Shown: one piece after another, positions 56,201 to 64,000 of the stretch | How positions within the stretch are numbered: position 1 is the first letter of the stretch | How the letters are laid out: each line of letters starts with the position of its first letter | Assembly (NCBI GenBank): GCA_916613615.1 | Contig: OU744735.1 | Location: forward strand, 57,404,082-57,468,081 | Length of the DNA: 64,000 nt | Reading direction: 5' to 3' | Origin: Steromphala cineraria | Taxonomy: Eukaryota > Mollusca > Gastropoda > Trochida > Trochidae | Notes under the pieces: model-generated | The model's database searches: none | What the model was told of the DNA's origin: nothing | Seen by the model: the letters and a program-made list of their open reading frames with translations, nothing else | Translations under genes and position numbers: made by a program

Positions 56201-59200
56201 CCATACAAACACAGATGATGACTGTGACTGCTCGAGACTCTACCATACAAACACAGATGATGGCTGTGACTGCTCGAGACTCTACCATACAAACACATAT
56301 GATGACTGTGAGTGCTCGAGACTCTACCATACAAACACAGATGATGGCTGTGACTGCTCGAGACTCTACCATACAAACACAGATGATGACTGGGACTGCT
56401 CGAGACTCTACCATACAAACACAGATGATGACTGTGACTGCTCGAGACTCTACCATACAAACACATATGATGACTGTGAGTGCTCGAGACTCTACCATAC
56501 AAACACAGATGATGGCTGTGACTGCTCGAGACTCTACCATACAAACACAGATGATGACTGGGACTGCTCGAGACTCTACCATACAAACACAGATGATGGC
56601 TGTGACTGCTCGAGACTCTACCATGCAAACACAGATGATGACTGTGATTGCTAGAGACTCTACCATACAAACACAGATGATGACTGTGACTGCTCGAGAC
56701 TCTACCATACAAACACAGATGATGACTGGGACTGCTCGAGACTCTACCATACAAACACAGATGATGGCTGTGACTGCTCGAGACTCTACCATACAAACAC
56801 TGATGATGGCTGTGACTGCTCGAGACTCTACCATACAAACACATATGATGACTGTGAGTGCTCGAGACTCTACCATACAAACACATATGATGACTGTGAC
56901 TGCTCGAGACTCTACCATACAAACACAGATGATGACTGTGAGTGCTCGAGACTCTACCATACAAACACAGATGATGACTGTGACTGCTAGAGACTCTACC
57001 ATACAAACACAGATGATGACTGTGACTGCTCGAGACTCTACCATACAAACACAGATGATGACTGTGAGTGCTCGAGACTCTACCATACAAACACAGATGA
57101 TGACTGTGACTGCTCGAGACTCTACCATACAAACACAGATGATGGCTGTGAGTGCTCGAGACTCTACCATACAAACACAGATGATGACTGTGACTGCTCG
57201 AGACTCTACCATACAAACACTGATGATGACTGTGACTGCTAGAGACTCTACCATACAAACACAGATGATGACTGTGATTGCTAGAGACTCTACCATACAA
57301 ACACAGATGATGACTGTGACTGCTCGAGACTCTACCATACAAACACAGATGATGGCTGTGACTGCTCGAGACTCTACCATACAAACACAGATGATGGCTG
57401 TGACTGCTCGAGACTCTACCATGCAAACACAGATGATGGCTGTGACTGCTCGAGACTCTACCATACAAACACAGATGATGGCTGTGACTGCTCGAGACTC
57501 TACCATACAAACACAGATGATGACTGTGACTGCTCGAGACTCTACCATACAAACACAGATGATGACTGTGAGTGCTCGAGACTCTACCATACAAACACAG
57601 ATGATGACTGGGACTGCTCGAGACTCTACCATACAAACACATATGATGACTGTGAGTGCTCGAGACTCTACCATACAAACACAGATGATGGCTGTGAGTG
57701 CTCGAGACTCTACCATACAAACACAGATGATGACTGTGACTGCTCGAGACTCTACCATACAAACACAGATGATGACTGTGACTGCTCGAGACTCTACCAT
57801 ACAAACACAGATGATGGCTGTGACTGCTCGAGACTCTACCATACAAACACAGATGATGACTGGGACTGCTCGAGACTCTACCATACAAACACAGATGATG
57901 ACTGTGACTGCTCGAGACTCTACCATACAAACACAGATGATGGCTGTGACTGCTCGAGACTCTACCATGCAAACACAGATGATGGCTGTGACTGCTCGAG
58001 ACTCTACCATACAAACACAGATGATGACTGTGACTGCTCGAGACTCTACCATACAAACACAGATGATGACTGTGACTGCTCGAGACTCTACCATGCAAAC
58101 ACAGATGATGACTGTGACTGCTCGAGACTCTACCATACAAACACAGATGATGACTGTGAGTGCTCGAGACTCTACCATACAAACACAGATGATGACTGGG
58201 ACTGCTCGAGACTCTACCATACAAACACATATGATGACTGTGAGTGCTCGAGACTCTACCATACAAACACATATGATGACTGTGACTGCTCGAGACTCTA
58301 CCATACAAACACAGATGATGACTGTGACTGCTCGAGACTCTACCATACAAACACAGATGATGACTGTGACTGCTCGAGACTCTACCATACAAACACAGAT
58401 GATGACTGTGACTGCTCGAGACTCTACCATACAAACACAGATGATGACTGTGACTGCTAGAGACTCTACCATACAAACACAGATGATGACTGTGACTGCT
58501 CGAGACTCTACCATACAAACACAGATGATGACTGTGAGTGCTCGAGACTCTACCATACAAACACAGATGATGACTGTGACTGCTCGAGACTCTACCATAC
58601 AAACACAGATGATGGCTGTGAGTGCTCGAGACTCTACCATACAAACACAGATGATGACTGTGACTGCTCGAGACTCTACCATACAAACACTGATGATGAC
58701 TGTGACTGCTAGAGACTCTACCATACAAACACAGATGATGACTGTGATTGCTAGAGACTCTACCATACAAACACAGATGATGACTGTGACTGCTCGAGAC
58801 TCTACCATACAAACACAGATGATGGCTGTGACTGCTCGAGACTCTACCATACAAACACAGATGATGACTGGGACTGCTCGAGACTCTACCATACAAACAC
58901 AGATGATGGCTGTGACTGCTCGAGACTCTACCATGCAAACACAGATGATGACTGTGATTGCTAGAGACTCTACCATACAAACACAGATGATGACTGTGAC
59001 TGCTCGAGACTCTACCATACAAACACAGATGATGACTGGGACTGCTCGAGACTCTACCATACAAACACAGATGATGGCTGTGACTGCTCGAGACTCTACC
59101 ATACAAACACAAATGATGACTGTGATTGCTAGAGACTCTACCATACAAACACAGATGATGACTGTGACTGCTCGAGACTCTACCATACAAACACAGATGA

Positions 59201-60685
59201 TGGCTGTGACTGCTCGAGACTCTACCATACAAACACAGATGATGACTGTGAGTGCTCGAGACTCTACCATACAAACACAGATGATGACTGTGACTGCTCG
59301 AGACTCTACCATACAAACACAGATGATGACTGTGACTGCTCGAGACTCTACCATACAAACACAGATGATGGCTGTGACTGCTCGAGACTCTACCATACAA
59401 ACACAGATGATGGCTGTGACTGCTCGAGACTCTACCATACAAACACAGATGATGACTGTGACTGCTCGAGACTCTACCATACAAACACAGATGATGGCTG
59501 TGACTGCTCGAGACTCTACCATACAAACACAGATGATGACTGTGACTGCTCGAGACTCTACCATACAAACACAGATGATGACTGTGACTGCTCGAGACTC
59601 TACCATACAAACACAGATGATGACTGTGACTGCTCGAGACTCTACCATACAAACACAGATGATGGCTGTGACTGCTCGAGACTCTACCATACAAACACAG
59701 ATGATGACTGTGACTGCTCGAGACTCTACCATACAAACACAGATGATGACTGTGAGTGCTCGAGACTCTATCATACAAACACAGATGATGACTGTGACTG
59801 CTAGAGACTCTACCATACAAACACAGATGATGACTGTGACTGCTCGAGACTCTACCATACAAACACAGATGATGGCTGTGACTGCTCGAGACTCTACCAT
59901 ACAAACACAGATGATGGCTGTGACTGCTCGAGACTCTACCATACAAACACAGATGATGACTGTGACTGCTCGAGACTCTACCATACAAACACAGATGATG
60001 GCTGTGACTGCTCGAGACTCTACCATACAAACACAGATGATGACTGTGAGTGCTCGAGACTCTACCATACAAACACAGATGATGACTGTGACTGCTAGAG
60101 ACTCTACCATACAAACACAGATGATGGCTGTGACTGCTCGAGACTCTACCATACAAACACAGATGATGACTGTGACTGCTAGAGACTCTACCATACAAAC
60201 ACAGATGATGACTGTGACTGCTCGAGACTCTACCATACAAACACAGATGATGACTGTGACTGCTCGAGACTCTACCATACAAACACAGATGATGACTGTG
60301 ACTGCTCGAGACTCTACCATACAAACACAGATGATGGCTGTGACTGCTCGAGACTCTACCATACAAACACAGATGATGACTGTGACTGCTAGAGACTCTA
60401 CCATACAAACACAGATGATGACTGTGACTGCTAGAGACTCTACCATACAAACACAGATGATGGCTGTGACTGCTCGAGACTCTACCATACAAACACAGAT
60501 GATGGCTGTGACTGCTCGAGACTCTACCATACAAACACAGATGATGGCTGTGACTGCTCGAGACTCTACCATACAAACACAGATGATGACTGTGACTGCT
60601 AGAGACTCTACCATACAAACACAGATGATGACTGTGACTGCTAGAGACTCTACCATACAAACACAGATGATGACTGTGACTGCTC
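53256..60685. repeat. 42-bp minisatellite, about 177 copies, 7.4 kb
   Basis: The unit reads ACTCTACCATACAAACACAG, then ATGATGACTGTGACTGCTCGAG. Across the array only one length change is evident (a 2-bp deletion at about 53999). Substitutions are confined to a handful of sites: CTCGAG or CTAGAG, GAC or GAG before TGCT, CAGATG or CATATG, GATGAC or GATGGC, TGTGAC or TGGGAC, CATACA or CATGCA. Variant strings recur as blocks, giving higher-order repeats at 49, 35, 14 and 11 units. Since 42 is divisible by three, reading frames of over 1,700 codons stay open on both strands. I regard these as a consequence of the period. It lies in intron 8 of the GH10-type gene if that gene continues to the right. 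Confidence 0.98.
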
Positions 60686-61260
60686 CAATCCATCTTTCCT
60701 TCTTTGGCAGAGGGATATATTTTATGTGCGCTTTGAAATCGGACGACACATTGCAATCACAAAAACATGTAGTTTTTAGACTCAAGATAACGCATAATGT
60801 TTAACTTTTCATCACAAGACACGCTGACGTATAGAGTGAGGGTTTGTGTACACCTTACAGTCTAGGTTGATGGACGTATGGACAGTTAAAGAAGTGAAGA
60901 CGTGAGAAATACCAATACCAATACCAATAGGTGTTTCCGTATATATATTCAGATTGGCTTTAAAACTGAGTGTTGAGCGGGTTACTTGCAACGTTGCAAT
61001 TTTTCAAATCGGCTTTTTAATATGATCCTGCTGTCATGCATGATAACTTAAAAACCGAAACGATTGCTTGAAACTCGTCTGACGGTTATTTAATATTAGG
61101 AATGGCAGAAAAAAAAAAACAAACATAGTCCCTGTACGTACCCCACATTGGTAACACACTGTCTAGTCAAATAAGCTTAATTCACGATTGGGATAAAACA
61201 TCACCCATGTGTTTAAACCCAAGGATAAACTCAATGTTTAACTTTTCATCACAAGCTCAA

Positions 61261-61899
61261 TGTTTTTAAATGTCGACCAGAACTCCCCATCGTGTCTCAG
61301 GGTAAAACGTGTACACTTGACGCTCCCCTATCTTCCCACGGCAAGGTGAAAACGTATCGAGCAACTCTCCTCGCTTTAGACCTTGCCTTCACAAGGTAGA
61401 AAACTGGTGATCCGGAGCAGCGACACCTATCGTGATCACGAGTTACGCCCCTTATCAGCTCTTACAAAATAGCCAATGAAATTTCGGAACAAATTCAAAA
61501 TACTAACAGACGATCTTTTTGAAAACTATCCGAGTGAAATTTAATTTCAAATTTCAGTCCGCATGGTTGTTTTCACGTTTTTGATGAGCACCGAGAATGC
61601 AGAGAAGACAAACATTTATGTATCACTCAAATTAATTGTTTCTCGCCCTTGTAAAACACATACAAAAGTATTTTTTCAAATCGGTTCAGTTAACATGCTG
61701 TCTTCTGATTGGACTATTCTACTTCCGTGCAGCGGGTTGAAATGCTAGCACAGAAATCACGGCCAATGATGTCAAGGGAGGAATGGGAAAGTTCAGAAAC
61801 TTTTTCGTTTCGCCCGTGACGTTGTGAAGATGACGCTCCCCTTGAAAGCGTACACGTTGTAGGCCTACCCTAAGACAGGAAGAAAACTCCCTGATGTTT
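61261..61899. other. Spacer between duplicated segments, nothing recognised
   Basis: Small frames here resemble nothing known and have no splice context fitting the GH10-type gene. Confidence 0.45.
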
Positions 61900-62557
61900 G
61901 GAGTAAACCTTATAGTCAAGGTTGTTGGAAGTAGGGGCAGTTAAAGAAAAGAAGTGAGAAATGCAGAAATGTTTTAAAATCTTGAATATCTGACATTACC
62001 AGTAGTTCTTGTGATTCACGAATATAATGTCAAGTTCATAAACACTAAAGTGGCTATAGTAAGTATGAAGAGCTTAAGAAGTGCTATGGTCAAGAATAGG
62101 AATTAAAATCACACTTGACGCTTTTTTAGCAGGGGCTAATCACCTGTTGGAGTTTGTTATCATGGTAAACTTGTTTTGTGAAAGGACCAAACTACAGAGT
62201 TCCGGTCCGCTTTTGAATAGACTTTTAAGCCTAATAAAAACATATGATAAATATAGACTTAATTAAGTACATATGTAACCTCACCGATTTCCTATTGACA
62301 GAATAATCTAACAATCTCTGGTACACAAATAGGTGTTTCCGTATATGTATTCAAATGTCCTGAGTGTTGAACTCAACTGAGTGTTGAGCGGGTTACTTAC
62401 AACGTAGCTTTTCATATAGGCTTTTTAATATGATCATGTCGTCAAAACGTTTAATAACTTATAAAAAAAACCGAAACAATTGCTAAAACTTGCTTGACGG
62501 TTATTTGATACTAGGAATGGCAGAAATTCAGCGGAGGCAGAATTTCAGCTGTTATAT

Positions 62558-63055
62558 TTAAAGTGACACAGAGTATCTTTCTTAAAATTTTATTTGGTTT
62601 TGATAAGCTACAAAATATCTTATATGCTGATTGAAGTTCATATCTCATAACTGGACTTGCAAATATATCCATTTATGCATAAGATCTCTAAAATGCTTGA
62701 TTTTATGGAAAAATCAAAAAAACATCTCACATACGTTTAATATTCGAAATTATGCATCCAATTAATCTACCTATTAGTTACAATACCTAATAAACACTAT
62801 CAAATCGAATATATCTTCCTGTCAGCTTATGACAAGGTTTCAAAATTACGTTTGGCAAATTTGCGCGCGCCACTCGAGCCACATTGTCCGGTTTTCCATC
62901 AAAATTTCGACTTTGAATGGCCGTATTTTCGCTCTAATGTACTGATTGACCTTTAACTTGTTATTTTCAGTAACAGTTAGTGGTTCCCGATGTAATAACC
63001 TCGATTTCAAAATTTGACATATGTGATCCTATCAACATACTCTGTGTCTCTTTAA
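62558..63055. mobile_element. MITE, about 498 bp, TTAAAGTGACACAGAG family, copy 2
   Basis: TTAAAGTGACACAGAGTATC at the left and CATACTCTGTGTCTCTTTAA at the right. The interior is the reverse of 3509-4028. It sits inside the second copy of the segmental duplication and is absent from the first. Confidence 0.9.
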
Positions 63056-63240
63056 TGGAGAGTGGATGTACGATTGCGCCTTAGAAAATGTTACATTGAG
63101 CAAGGAGACCCTAACCAACACAGTCCCTGTACGTACCCCACAATGGTAACGCACTGTCTGGTCAAATATGCTGAATTCACGTATATATGATAAAACATCA
63201 CCAACGAGAATTAACCCAAGGTTAAACTTCCTTGCCGGCA

Positions 63241-64000
63241 TGAATTACTTACCCCATAAACCGCCAACTGATTATGATTAAGTTTATTCTGGCTTATAAT
63301 GCAAAAAGTAGATTATGTTAAAAATTGGTTAACTATCCTAAACACAAGAAACTGGCCTTAGTTCAAAAAGGGCTTATCTTCATTCTCATCTCTTTCAGCT
63401 CAGCCGCTGTAGTCCAGTGGTTTAAACATTGATTTTAACATTGATGTGAAACATTGCAATTTGCCGTGAAGATAATGACTTGTTAAGTTTCAGTAAGAAA
63501 GTAAGAAGCAACTTATATAATTAATATCGATCTATATGAGTCATTAACTTGTGAAGGATTATACCCCGAAAAAATAACACCGGAAACAAACGCATTGGCG
63601 AGAACGGACAGAAGTTGGCAAAACTTTGGGGTGAAAGCAGTGACAAGCACTAAGAAGTGGTTTGAATACCGATGCATGAACCACAAGTTTGTTGCCCGTA
63701 CCTTGTCCTGCGTTTTGTTCCTAGGCAAGGCACTTCATCAACATTGCACTCAGTCTACCGAACTGTACAAATAGTTATCCGCACAAAGGAAGGTATGAAA
63801 CTACGAGGTGGTATGAAGCGCTTCATCGCGACAACTAAAGTAGAATTCCTTCATGATTTGCAACCTCTTTTCAGTGCATGCACTCTAGCTTACTATGAGA
63901 GAAACGATAGTCCAATCAGAAAGTAACTGGAGGTTGCTAACAATCGCCTGTGGGAGCGCTGATATCAACATAAAAACTCAAGGGTATACAGCAAGGCATT
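63241..64000. other. Right end: SINE body relic, otherwise nothing recognised
   Basis: CTAGGCAAGGCACTTCATC at 63720-63738, followed by CATTGCACTCAGTCTACC, matches the body of the SINE at 2311-2695. No exon with the expected GH10 WDVNNE motif could be read. Confidence 0.55.

Larger units (their letters stand above)
60840..63240. repeat. Diverged segmental duplication, copies 60840-61260 and 61900-63240
   Basis: Shared in the same order: GGCAGTTAAAGAA-type sequence, AATAGGTGTTTCCGTATAT, TGAGTGTTGAGCGGGTTACT, GGCTTTTTAATATGATC, TTGACGGTTATTT, AGGAATGGCAGAAA, CCCTGTACGTACCCCACA and GATAAAACATCACC. The second copy is longer because the 62558-63055 MITE and about 70 bp more are inserted. No exon is recognised in either copy. 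Confidence 0.88.

Noticed and set aside
53256..60685. Box C/D snoRNA cluster
   Set aside because: Each unit has ATGATGA, matching box C, but no box D (CTGA) at a proper distance and no terminal stem.
53238..60804. Giant repeat proteins of 1,700-2,515 residues on either strand
   Set aside because: The open frames follow from a 42-bp unit divisible by three that happens to lack stops. Both strands are open at once and variants alter residues freely. No signal peptide, splice context or flanking domain supports a gene.
60686..64000. Missing GH10 catalytic exons
   Set aside because: I looked for a phase-compatible exon with a WDVNNE-like motif and found none. The short frames here do not match the family.

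Overview
The window is nuclear DNA from an animal, most likely a marine mollusc or another lophotrochozoan. Three multi-exon genes with GT..AG introns are readable: cytosolic valyl-tRNA synthetase, SAPCD2, and a secreted carbohydrate-binding/GH10 xylanase-type protein. The flanking DNA is AT-rich and full of MITE-like elements, tRNA-derived SINE pieces, truncated non-LTR retrotransposons and minisatellites. The mollusc assignment is an inference from the GH10 gene type and the repeat style. No database search was possible.

Layout. 1-1635: 32-bp minisatellite in a VARS1 intron. 1773-3410 (+): the last four exons of VARS1. 3411-11265: gene-free convergent intergenic DNA with MITEs and, nearest SAPCD2, a 3' tandem repeat. 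11266-40399 (-): complete SAPCD2 coding region in six exons, 466 codons, with a 22-kb first intron that has collected most of the mobile elements. A compact promoter with three CCAAT boxes and a CHR-like site lies just upstream, around 40454-40582. 40583-44040: gene-free. 44041-52354 (+): the first eight coding exons of the GH10-type gene (322 codons). Its catalytic exons are not visible and probably lie beyond the window. 53256-60685: a 7.4-kb array of a 42-bp unit, about 177 copies, inside the next intron. 60686-64000: no recognisable exon; a diverged segmental duplication and a MITE.

The most striking pattern is that tandem duplications repeatedly include an exon edge. In the GH10 gene the exon 1 donor is present 13 times, the exon 6 acceptor occurs in a decaying series, and the exon 7 donor is duplicated as the target site of a MITE. 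In SAPCD2 the exon 3 acceptor is present five times, and the last codons plus the stop codon seed a 3' minisatellite. In VARS1 one donor and one acceptor region are duplicated. In the cases I could read through, only one copy keeps the reading frame. Extra copies would place a stop codon in the mRNA if used, so they are either silent decoys or a means of tuning productive splicing.

The three genes have unrelated roles (translation, mitotic spindle orientation or cell polarity, polysaccharide binding/hydrolysis). Nothing suggests they act as a functional cluster.
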